Shown: piece after piece, positions 1-5,928 of the stretch
Layout of the letters: every line of letters starts with the position of its first letter
Position numbering within the stretch: position 1 is the first letter of the stretch
Assembly: GCA_002321855.1 (NCBI GenBank)
Contig: DCMX01000211.1
Location: forward strand, 1-6,173
Source of the DNA: Fidelibacterota bacterium UBA1611
Lineage (GTDB): Bacteria; Fidelibacterota; Marinisomatia; Marinisomatales; UBA1611
Direction of reading: 5' to 3'
Length of the DNA stretch: 6,173 nucleotides
The notes under the pieces: generated by a model
Databases searched by the model: none
What the model was told of the DNA's origin: nothing
What the model saw: the letters and a program-made list of their open reading frames with translations, nothing else
Made by a program: the position numbers and the translations under genes

Positions 1-1
1 A

Positions 2-397
2 AACAATGTAGGAATAGTGAGAACGAAGGAACTTTTGACGAATGGGATTGATGAATTGAAAAAAATTAAAAACACATATAAAACAATAAAAGCAGATGGA
101 GCGTCCCAGTATAATCCAGGCTGGCATGAAGCTATTGCATTGCGGAATCTGATTATTACGGCTGAATCTGTAGCTATGTCAGCCCTTATTCGAGAAGAAA
201 GTAGAGGCGCACATACACGGGTTGATTTTCCAGGAGAACAAGACAAATGGATAGATTATAATGTCGTTATTCATAAAGGCGATAATGGATCAATGTTGAC
301 CGAACGCAGAAAAAGGGTTACTCCTGACCCGGAACTGGTACGGATCGCAAACCTTTCTATCAACGAATTGGAAAGAGAAGTAGCTACAAAACCTTAA
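2..397 (+). CDS. sdhA: Succinate dehydrogenase/fumarate reductase flavoprotein subunit, C-terminal part (5' end outside window)
   Basis: This is the last 131 codons of the FAD-bearing subunit of complex II, which oxidises succinate to fumarate (or the reverse) on the cytoplasmic side of the inner membrane and passes electrons to SdhB. The reading frame is open to the window edge. A GTG at 17 could be taken as a start, but the codons before it (N-N-V-G-I) continue a typical SdhA helix, so the gene is truncated by the window and is not a short protein. The visible part is the helical C-terminal domain. It has the R-N-L-x3-A-E segment and the family signature ESRGAHTRVDFP near visible residue 68, followed by the usual W-x-x-Y/N-V strand. 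L-aspartate oxidase (NadB) shares this fold, but the sdhB start six bases after the stop settles the identity. Succinate dehydrogenase versus fumarate reductase direction cannot be told from this fragment. Confidence 0.93.
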   Translation, partial: NNVGIVRTKELLTNGIDELKKIKNTYKTIKADGASQYNPGWHEAIALRNLIITAESVAMSALIREESRGAHTRVDFPGEQDKWIDYNVVIHKGDNGSMLTERRKRVTPDPELVRIANLSINELEREVATKP

Positions 398-403
398 ACA
401 ATC

Positions 404-1156
404 ATGGAATTAAGAGATTTTAAAATTTATCGTGGTGATGAAACAAATGGCGAAATGGTCGATTATCAAATAAATGTTGATAAAGGAATGGTCGTATTAG
501 ATGCTATTCATCAGATTCAGGCCTTAAAAGCGAATGATTTGGCTGTACGATGGAATTGTAAGGCAGGTAAGTGTGGTTCCTGTAGTGTTGAGATCAATGG
601 CAAACCAAAATTAGCTTGTATGACACGCATGAATGAATATGAAAAGAATGAAACAGTATCAGTGCGACCCATCAGAACATTTCCAGTGATAAAAGATCTA
701 GTCACGAATGTAGAATGGAATTATGAACAGAATAAGCGGATACAGCCTTTTAAGCCCAATCCATCAGAAAAGGATGAAAAGGGGAATTACCATATGATGC
801 AGGAAGATGTGGATCGTGTTCAGGAATTTCGTAAGTGTATTGAATGTTACTTATGCCAGGATGTATGTCATGTTCTTCGTGATCACGAAAGAAAAAATAG
901 TTTTGTGGGCCCAAGATTTATGATTCGCTTAGCAAGTTTAGAAATGCACCCTTTGGATATGAACGATCGAATTTCTGCGATAAAGGAAGAATATGGATCG
1001 GGTTTTTGTAATATAACTCGATGCTGTACTGATGTTTGTCCAGAACATATCCAGATAACTGATAATGGGATCATTCCACTAAAAGAGAGAGTTGTTGACC
1101 GATATTATGACCCTCTCATTTGGTTGTGGCGAAAATTATTCAAGAAGAATAACTAA
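404..1156 (+). CDS. sdhB: Succinate dehydrogenase/fumarate reductase iron-sulfur subunit
   Basis: This 250-residue protein carries electrons from the SdhA flavin to the quinone site through three Fe-S clusters, and has the usual length for the family. The N-terminal ferredoxin domain (about 1-105) has the [2Fe-2S] ligands C52, C57, C60 and C72. The C-terminal domain (about 130-250) has C145, C148, C151 and C155, then C202, C208 and C212. By the family pattern C145/C148/C151/C212 bind [4Fe-4S] and C155/C202/C208 bind [3Fe-4S]. The residue after C155 is His rather than Pro, and an extra C207 sits beside C208. The segments QEFRKCIECYLCQDVCH and ITDNGIIPLKERV resemble the actinobacterial Sdh1-like subgroup rather than the E. 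coli type. The ATG lies six bases after sdhA; no Shine-Dalgarno sequence is evident, so translation is probably coupled. No membrane-anchor gene follows, because the next gene is convergent. Confidence 0.95.
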   Translation: MELRDFKIYRGDETNGEMVDYQINVDKGMVVLDAIHQIQALKANDLAVRWNCKAGKCGSCSVEINGKPKLACMTRMNEYEKNETVSVRPIRTFPVIKDLVTNVEWNYEQNKRIQPFKPNPSEKDEKGNYHMMQEDVDRVQEFRKCIECYLCQDVCHVLRDHERKNSFVGPRFMIRLASLEMHPLDMNDRISAIKEEYGSGFCNITRCCTDVCPEHIQITDNGIIPLKERVVDRYYDPLIWLWRKLFKKNN

Positions 1157-1215
1157 TATTTTCTGCGGACCAAGATAGATTAAAAAATTCAGATTAGCGA
1201 TTGTGAAGATTATTT
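1157..1215. other. Convergent intergenic gap between sdhB and tonB
   Basis: These 59 AT-rich bases separate the stop codons of two converging genes. I looked for an inverted repeat that could act as a bidirectional terminator. I found only direct repeats of AGATT (three copies around 1175-1212) and short A and T runs, with no stem above about three base pairs. If transcription stops here it may depend on Rho or on transcription collision; that is inference. Confidence 0.6.
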
Positions 1216-1830
1216 TTATTTAAGCTTAAAGTTTACTGGAATAGAGATCCACACACCCACGGCCCGCTCTCGTTGTTTTGCAGGGCGAAACCGTGTTTTA
1301 CGAATAGCTTCCATCGCAGCCTCATCCAATCCTGTATTTGGGATACCTTTTAAGATGATAGTTTCTTTTACACGTCCCTTTTTATCTATAAATGCTTGTA
1401 CAACAACAACACCTTCGATACCTGCTTCTTGAGCAATCTCAGGGTACGATGGCCTGATTGGTGTGATAGGTCTTGGAGGATCATCATATGGAATAAATTT
1501 TACTTTTGGCCCTGTCGGTTGTGGTGGTGCGTCCCAAGCTTCAAAATCGTCAAAATCAAGGTCATCAAGGGTTAAATCATCTGCGATATCCTCATCATCT
1601 GTCGGGACCGGTATCGATGGTCGGGCTGGTGGTGGTGTATTATCTATCTGTTGTGTTTGAGGGATATCAATATTTTCAATAACTATCTGTTCAACATTTC
1701 CAAACCCGGTTTCAGCAATAAACCGAGGAAAGACGAGGAATATTGCTATAACGATTCCAATCCCAGACAAACCAGCAATCCGTACAATAATAGGATACTG
1801 AACCTTTAATGGATTAGTATCAAGCCTCAT
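1216..1830 (-). CDS. tonB: TonB family protein (periplasm-spanning energy transducer)
   Basis: This 204-residue protein has the three-part layout of TonB. It has a cytoplasmic N-terminus with one membrane anchor (about 13-37), a periplasmic linker (about 40-120), and a C-terminal TonB domain (about 125-204). That domain starts at RPSYPEIAQEAGIEG and has the V-x-V-x-F-I-D-x-x-G-x-V strand and the helix D-E-A-A-M-E-A-I-R-K-T-R-F-x-P-A, ending in a V-x-I-P-V-x-F strand. TonB proteins couple the ExbB-ExbD proton motor to outer-membrane partners, usually TonB-dependent receptors. The linker is Pro-rich at 65-77 and then strongly acidic at 78-100, rather than the Glu-Pro/Lys-Pro repeats of E. coli TonB. 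The start codon overlaps the stop of the upstream exbD by one base (TAATG), and no Shine-Dalgarno sequence is seen, so translation is likely coupled. The partner is not in the window. Confidence 0.9.
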   Translation of the reverse strand: MRLDTNPLKVQYPIIVRIAGLSGIGIVIAIFLVFPRFIAETGFGNVEQIVIENIDIPQTQQIDNTPPPARPSIPVPTDDEDIADDLTLDDLDFDDFEAWDAPPQPTGPKVKFIPYDDPPRPITPIRPSYPEIAQEAGIEGVVVVQAFIDKKGRVKETIILKGIPNTGLDEAAMEAIRKTRFRPAKQRERAVGVWISIPVNFKLK

Positions 1831-2240
1831 TAATTAGCCAATGTTTTTGTGGAATAATTCAGTTTTAATGCATCGGCATCACGTAGTTTTTCATGGATTT
1901 TTGATACTAATTCCATTTTTGCCTCCTCATCTGCTTTCAAGGAAACAACAACTTGGGGATCAGCCGATCGTTTATCGTACATGATCTTGGCTACGTCATC
2001 TACAGCAAATAGTCTGTCATCAATTGAGATAAGACCATCCTTTGACACCCAAATATGGGATGTATGACGCTTTGATTTAAGCTTTTCTATACGTTTCGCT
2101 TTTGGTAGGGTTACTGGTAATCCAGAATATTCTCTTAGCACAGTTGTGACCATGAAGAATATTAACAACATGAATATAATATCTGGCATGGATGCAGTAG
2201 GAATTTCAGTGGAGAGTTTAGTTTTACGTGAAAATTTCAT
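1830..2240 (-). CDS. exbD: ExbD/TolR family biopolymer transport protein (second paralogue)
   Basis: This 136-residue protein is one of two ExbD-type proteins in the cluster. It has a short basic cytoplasmic N-terminus, a single membrane helix at about 18-35, and a periplasmic domain of about 100 residues. The helix begins IPTASMPDIIFMLLIFFMV, and D20 matches the conserved membrane Asp that takes part in proton flow in ExbD and TolR. The periplasmic part shows the family pattern of strands and helices (I-W-V-S-K-D-G, V-V-V-S-L-K-A-D). It is expected to form a dimer or heterodimer inside an ExbB pentamer, by analogy with the known motors. Its ATG overlaps the stop of the first exbD by one base and its own stop overlaps the tonB start in the same way, so the three genes are probably translated together. 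TolR is an alternative name, but neighbouring tonB favours ExbD. Confidence 0.9.
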   Translation of the reverse strand: MKFSRKTKLSTEIPTASMPDIIFMLLIFFMVTTVLREYSGLPVTLPKAKRIEKLKSKRHTSHIWVSKDGLISIDDRLFAVDDVAKIMYDKRSADPQVVVSLKADEEAKMELVSKIHEKLRDADALKLNYSTKTLAN

Positions 2241-2638
2241 TAGTTGGTATTTGCGATTGATATTCTTTTAGCATTGGCTTGTTTCAACTGATCAATAACA
2301 CTTATGTAATCTGTATAGTCCGTTTTTGGGTGAGATTTAACTGATACGATAAGCTTATCATTTTCGCGTAATTTTCTTCCTACTATCTTATGAATTTGAT
2401 CTACTGGAGTCGGTTCTTCATCCAATAAAACCTTCCCCTGTGAGTTAATAAGACAGTTAAGAATATTTTTCTTTTTGATTTCGATTTCTACGTCTCCAGC
2501 AGGAGGCAACACAATACCTAATCCCTTATCCGTATCAATTGTAGTAGTGACCAAGAAAAAGATCAATAATAAAAATGCTATATCCGCCATCGATGAGGTG
2601 GGGATTTCCCCACCCTTGAATCGCCGCGTTTTGGCCAT
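2240..2638 (-). CDS. exbD: ExbD/TolR family biopolymer transport protein (first paralogue)
   Basis: This 132-residue protein has the same layout as the next gene: basic N-terminus (MAKTRRFKGG), one membrane helix at about 17-34 starting IPTSSMADIAFLLLIFFLV, and a periplasmic domain. D19 is the conserved membrane carboxylate. A Pro-Pro pair (45-46) follows the helix, and the strand K-L-I-V-S-V-K precedes the last helix pair. It is one half of the proton-conducting stator with ExbB. The membrane segments of the two ExbD proteins are nearly identical while their periplasmic domains differ widely. This suggests an old duplication in which both copies still couple to the same ExbB but contact different things outside, which is inference. 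Its ATG lies seven bases after the exbB stop, with an A/T-rich leader and no Shine-Dalgarno sequence. Confidence 0.9.
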   Translation of the reverse strand: MAKTRRFKGGEIPTSSMADIAFLLLIFFLVTTTIDTDKGLGIVLPPAGDVEIEIKKKNILNCLINSQGKVLLDEEPTPVDQIHKIVGRKLRENDKLIVSVKSHPKTDYTDYISVIDQLKQANAKRISIANTN

Positions 2639-2645
2639 TTATATA

Positions 2646-3260
2646 TTAGTTTTTTGTTTCTAGTTCGTAGAGATGATCTACAATTTTAACCGATTGTTCT
2701 TCCATGTCAAGAACTAACTTGTCAATTCTAGAAACAAAAACATTCTGTAGGACTTGAATTATCATAGCAACGATTAATCCAAATGCAGTGGTTAATAAGG
2801 CTTCAGAGATACCCCCAGCTACAACTGCGGGCGAAATATCATTTGCAGCTTTAATTGAATCAAACGCACGAATCATACCTACAACTGTGCCTGTAAATCC
2901 AAGCATTGGCGCAATTGTAATCACAGCGTTCAACCATATCATGTTCTTTTCTAAAAAAGCCATCTCTAGCCCCCCAGCATTTTGAACCGCTTTTTCTACT
3001 TCTTCTATGCCACGATGCATACGAGATAAACCTGCGTGAAAAATAGCAGATACAGGACCCTGCGTGCTTTCACATAGTTTTAAAGCATCATCAACCCCGT
3101 TTTTATTTATCATAGATTGTATATCATCAAAGAATTGTTGTGTATCCATGCCAGACATGAGTAGAGAATAGAATCTTTCACCAGCGAATCCCAAACCAAA
3201 CAATAAAGCACCGAGGATTGGCCACATGAAACCACCACCCTGATAAAAATAATCAACCAT
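2646..3260 (-). CDS. exbB: MotA/TolQ/ExbB family proton channel protein
   Basis: This 204-residue inner-membrane protein is the channel-forming part of the motor that powers TonB. It has three membrane segments, at about 10-35, 106-132 and 146-174, with a cytoplasmic loop of about 70 residues between the first and second. The family signature is clear: APMLGFTGTVVGMIRAF at 117-133 ends one side, and GGISEALLTTAFGLIVAMI at 149-167 forms the third helix with the conserved Thr pair. The length is slightly below E. coli ExbB (244) and close to many MotA/TolQ/ExbB proteins. The start is fixed by a strong GGAGGG six bases before the ATG, the only convincing ribosome binding site in the cluster. It leads exbD-exbD-tonB and follows the protease gene after a 69-base gap. 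TolQ is an alternative label, but no Tol-Pal genes are present and a TonB is. Confidence 0.93.
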   Translation of the reverse strand: MVDYFYQGGGFMWPILGALLFGLGFAGERFYSLLMSGMDTQQFFDDIQSMINKNGVDDALKLCESTQGPVSAIFHAGLSRMHRGIEEVEKAVQNAGGLEMAFLEKNMIWLNAVITIAPMLGFTGTVVGMIRAFDSIKAANDISPAVVAGGISEALLTTAFGLIVAMIIQVLQNVFVSRIDKLVLDMEEQSVKIVDHLYELETKN

Positions 3261-3265
3261 TATTT

Positions 3266-3271
3266 CCCTCC
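3266..3271 (-). promoter_or_regulatory. Strong Shine-Dalgarno site of exbB
   Basis: The minus strand reads GGAGGG followed by AAATA (five bases) and then the exbB ATG. This fixes the exbB start and stands out because sdhB, both exbD genes, tonB and the protease gene show no comparable site. It suggests that independent ribosome loading for the motor cluster happens here and that the downstream genes depend on coupling. Confidence 0.75.
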
Positions 3272-3315
3272 ATTTAAATATTCACCCAAAAAATTAAACC
3301 ACTATATTTTCTGAT

Positions 3316-3345
3316 AAAAGGTCCGGAATTTAATGACCAGACCCT
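3316..3345 (-). terminator. Terminator-like hairpin overlapping the end of the protease gene
   Basis: On the minus strand GGTCTGG (3343-3337) pairs with CCGGACC (3326-3320), with one G-U wobble, across a ten-base loop. The stem can extend by a G-U and an A-U pair. It is followed directly by TTTT and then ATC. This is the form of an intrinsic terminator, though the U-tract is short. The TAA stop codon of the protease gene lies inside the loop. It would end or attenuate transcription before exbB. A chance hairpin is possible, and no experimental support can be claimed. Confidence 0.45.
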
Positions 3346-4946
3346 AATAAAGCATCCGCTTCATTAAAGTAATTCAATGCTTCTACAATTTGATTGTCAA
3401 TGACCAATCGAATACCTACTGCCTCATCCTTTCCCCATATAGAACCTGCAATCTCACTTTTTAATCGATTGTTCAAGAATGACCTGTCCACTAAAAGAGA
3501 ATCAAAATTATAACTAATCGAGTCTTTATCGAGATAGGTAAGAAAATCTGTGAAAATAGATTCAGATATCTGCCAATATTCTCGAAACAAATTAAAATCA
3601 TCAAAATCTGATGAGTGATTGGTTGCATATATAGAAGCAAAATTAAAAATTGGTCGCTCCGGATGACCTACTATATTTCCGGTCTGGTGAGTTATTTTTC
3701 TTTTGTAGGGGATATATACATCTGGGGTTATTCCGCCGCCACCGAAAACAGTTCTTCCGCCTCGTGTTCTATATTTTGGGCGAAACTCTTTCAAACTATC
3801 TATTATTGTTTCACGATTTTTGGCATAGAGCTCTTTGTAGTAAACCATATCATTACCATTTTCGTAAGGTCTCTGGATGAGACGACCAGTTGGAGTGTAG
3901 TAACGCGCCATTGTCACTCGGACCGCAGAACCCCCATTAAGCGGCAACTGGCGTTGTACCAATCCTTTCCCAAAGCTTGTTTCTCCAATTGTTAGTCCAC
4001 GGTCAAGGTCCTGTATCGCCCCAGACACTATTTCGCTAGCGCTCGCAGACCCCCGATTTATAAGTATAATGAGTGAAAAATCATTCCGGCCTTTAGTAGG
4101 GTCAGCGATGAATACTTGGTTTGCTTCGGCAATCTTCCCCTTGGTGTAAACAAGAGTATCTTTTGTGGTTATAAAAAGGTTAGCAACTGCTGCGGCCTGG
4201 TTTAGAAAGCCCCCACTATTCCCCCGTAGGTCTAATACTAAACGGTTGAATCCATAATTATCTAACTTTTCTAAAGCAGTCCTGACCTCCTTCTCAGTTG
4301 TAGCAGAAAAGCGTCTTAAAAAAATATATCCGGTTTTATCATCGATCATTGTTGCTGCTCCAACACTGTGTATTGGTATATTATCCCGAATAATGGTAAC
4401 ATCAAATGGATCGATTAATCCGATACGCTGAATGGTTACATCCACAGCAGAACCCTTACGCCCCCTCAATTTTTTCATTACATCAGCTTTGGTGATTTTA
4501 TAAGCGTCATTGCCATTGATAGCGATGATTTTGTCACCTGGTTGCAGACCCGCATGGTCGGATGGACTATCTGGGATAGGTGAGATTACAGTTATATAGC
4601 CATGAAGAATATCAAATTCAATCCCAATCCCCTGAAATTTCCCACGAAATAATTCGTCAATACTTTCCTGTTCCTTGGCAGGAATATATGTTGAGTGGGG
4701 GTCTAGTTCTTCCATTAATCCATGAAAAGCTCCATCCATGATTTTTTCCATGTCCACGGAGTCAAAATAATATAGATTTACATAAGAGATAATTTGTTGT
4801 AGAACATTGATCTTATCCTTCAACACCCTATATACATTTTGATTATTGGAATAAAGTTCAGGAATAAATAAAAATGCAGCTAATAAAAATCCACCTGCCG
4901 CCGAGGACACAAGGGGCCATACTCGGCGAGTCTGTGATCTATTCAT
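3330..4946 (-). CDS. Carboxy-terminal processing protease (S41 family, PDZ-containing)
   Basis: This 538-residue CtpA/Prc-type serine protease is anchored in the inner membrane facing the periplasm. An N-terminal hydrophobic segment at about 11-32 lacks a clear cleavage site and probably acts as a membrane anchor. A helical region (35-100, with LDPHSTYIP) leads into a PDZ domain (about 103-175, GIGIEF to L-Q-P-G-D-K-I). The protease core runs from about 185 to 415. The catalytic Ser is S302 in NRGSASASEI, the general-base Lys is K327 in SFGKG, and Q331 matches the third family residue; the 25-residue Ser-Lys spacing is canonical. After GGGITPDVYIP a further 120 residues form a mostly helical extension with SEIAGSIWG, like the tails of Bacteroidota-type CTPs. 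These enzymes trim or degrade periplasmic and envelope proteins from the C-terminus; the substrate here is unknown. No Shine-Dalgarno sequence precedes the ATG, which lies 37 bases after the upstream gene. Confidence 0.95.
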   Translation of the reverse strand: MNRSQTRRVWPLVSSAAGGFLLAAFLFIPELYSNNQNVYRVLKDKINVLQQIISYVNLYYFDSVDMEKIMDGAFHGLMEELDPHSTYIPAKEQESIDELFRGKFQGIGIEFDILHGYITVISPIPDSPSDHAGLQPGDKIIAINGNDAYKITKADVMKKLRGRKGSAVDVTIQRIGLIDPFDVTIIRDNIPIHSVGAATMIDDKTGYIFLRRFSATTEKEVRTALEKLDNYGFNRLVLDLRGNSGGFLNQAAAVANLFITTKDTLVYTKGKIAEANQVFIADPTKGRNDFSLIILINRGSASASEIVSGAIQDLDRGLTIGETSFGKGLVQRQLPLNGGSAVRVTMARYYTPTGRLIQRPYENGNDMVYYKELYAKNRETIIDSLKEFRPKYRTRGGRTVFGGGGITPDVYIPYKRKITHQTGNIVGHPERPIFNFASIYATNHSSDFDDFNLFREYWQISESIFTDFLTYLDKDSISYNFDSLLVDRSFLNNRLKSEIAGSIWGKDEAVGIRLVIDNQIVEALNYFNEADALLGSGH

Positions 4947-4983
4947 TGTCTTATAAAAAGAAAATTATAATAGAAAGAATTAA

Positions 4984-5847
4984 TTATAATCCTAGATAAA
5001 GCATAGTTCGAAAAGCAACTCCTTGGAGAGAGAAGGGTTGTGAATCAGCAACCTGGGTCCGCCCGTTCAGAATCCATCGTCCTTGACGGATTGTACCCTT
5101 GTTAAAACCAACACTTATACGTAATCCAACCCTATCTAACAACTGCCATTTTATAGCAATATAAGGTTGAAAATTAAAAAATGCACCACTAACATCACTT
5201 AATACTCCGGGTATTGGTTTAACGGAAAAAGTTGACTGATCCTTATCGACATCCTCGACTTCATAGAGCCATGCTAATTCGCCATTGACAGTGTCGACAG
5301 TTCCATATGCACTTGTAAATGTACTATCCCAGACAGCAGTCCCGGTTCTCTGATCAACGCTAACGCTGATTCGGCCTAACCCTAAAAGGGCACCAGCTGC
5401 TATCTCAAGATCTTGGAATACAGGCATTACATGCTCAACTGTAGCCGCACCTAGGGATATAGTTATTTTCCCTTCAATAGAAGGAACGAATAAAGGGTTA
5501 GTATTCAATACCGTATCAGATGCAGCATTAGCACCAGTCTTATCATAAATGTAAACATCTGGGACTGTAGAAATCTTTGATGATCCCACGCCAGCATAAC
5601 CCCCTATCCGCCATTTCCCTGTCATGTGGGCAAATCCTTCACCCCCATGCAGTACAAATGGGTTGTCGAAACCCCTGGTATCCAATCCGAGTCCTTCCAG
5701 ATTCGTTTTGGCCGGGATGGAATCCATAGAAATATACATTGGGCTATAACCAATACCTCCTCCAAAGAAGTCTTCTACAGGATACAGGTCAAACTGGGCG
5801 CGTAAAGCTGATATGCAAATAAATAACAATAAAAATATTTTCTTCAC
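4984..5847 (-). CDS. Secreted protein of unknown family, probable outer-membrane beta-barrel
   Basis: I do not recognise the family. The frame is open up to a GTG at 5895 (303 residues), but I prefer the GTG at 5847 (287 residues). It gives a clean signal peptide MKKIFLLLFICISALRAQ with likely cleavage after Ala, while the longer start adds an unusual 16-residue polar leader. GGAGAG lies ten bases upstream of the chosen start, a weak but usable site; a GTG at 5865 is a third option. The mature protein is rich in Gly and in alternating hydrophobic/polar stretches (GKWRIGGYAGVGSS, KITISLGAATVEHVMP, LEIAAGALLGLGRISVSV, PYIAIKWQLLDRVGLRISVG) that look like amphipathic strands. This suggests a small outer-membrane barrel. 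It has no lipobox Cys and no Cys after the signal. Its last residue is Leu, so the common C-terminal Phe/Trp signature is absent. It sits 37 bases upstream of the protease gene, probably co-transcribed. Confidence 0.75.
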   Translation of the reverse strand: MKKIFLLLFICISALRAQFDLYPVEDFFGGGIGYSPMYISMDSIPAKTNLEGLGLDTRGFDNPFVLHGGEGFAHMTGKWRIGGYAGVGSSKISTVPDVYIYDKTGANAASDTVLNTNPLFVPSIEGKITISLGAATVEHVMPVFQDLEIAAGALLGLGRISVSVDQRTGTAVWDSTFTSAYGTVDTVNGELAWLYEVEDVDKDQSTFSVKPIPGVLSDVSGAFFNFQPYIAIKWQLLDRVGLRISVGFNKGTIRQGRWILNGRTQVADSQPFSLQGVAFRTMLYLGL

Positions 5848-5928
5848 GATTTTAGGGCTCTCCACATGTGAGATATTTTCTAATTTATGTAGCACCGGCG
5901 AATTTCAAAAGGAAATATACCCCATAAT

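Noticed and set aside
17..397. Complete 126-residue protein starting at GTG 17
   Set aside because: The frame is open to the window edge and the codons before the GTG continue the SdhA sequence, so it is the tail of a longer gene.
517..1074. Two minus-strand frames inside sdhB
   Set aside because: They lie opposite conserved Fe-S cluster motifs and show no protein features of their own.
1157..1215. Bidirectional terminator between the converging genes
   Set aside because: Only direct AGATT repeats and short A/T runs are present; no stable inverted repeat was found.
1463..1660. Plus-strand frame of 65 codons, rich in Ser and Gly
   Set aside because: It is the antisense of the Asp/Pro-rich linker of TonB; its composition is a by-product of that low-complexity stretch.
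1216..3260. Tol-Pal system instead of TonB-ExbBD
   Set aside because: No TolB or Pal gene is in the cluster and the last gene ends in a clear TonB C-terminal domain rather than a TolA-like long helix.
3615..3995. Plus-strand frame of 126 codons inside the protease gene
   Set aside because: It is antisense to the highly conserved catalytic core and has no start signal or recognisable domain.
4964..4969. TATAAT on the minus strand as a -10 box for the protease gene
   Set aside because: The region is almost entirely A and T, another TATAAT lies about 18 bases upstream, and no -35-like element is found at 16-18 bases, so chance occurrence is likely.
5875..5910. Promoter with TTGAAA before the secreted-protein gene
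   Set aside because: The only -10-like match (TAAATT) has a 15-base spacer and poor identity. It would fit the shorter GTG start but is too weak to report as a feature.
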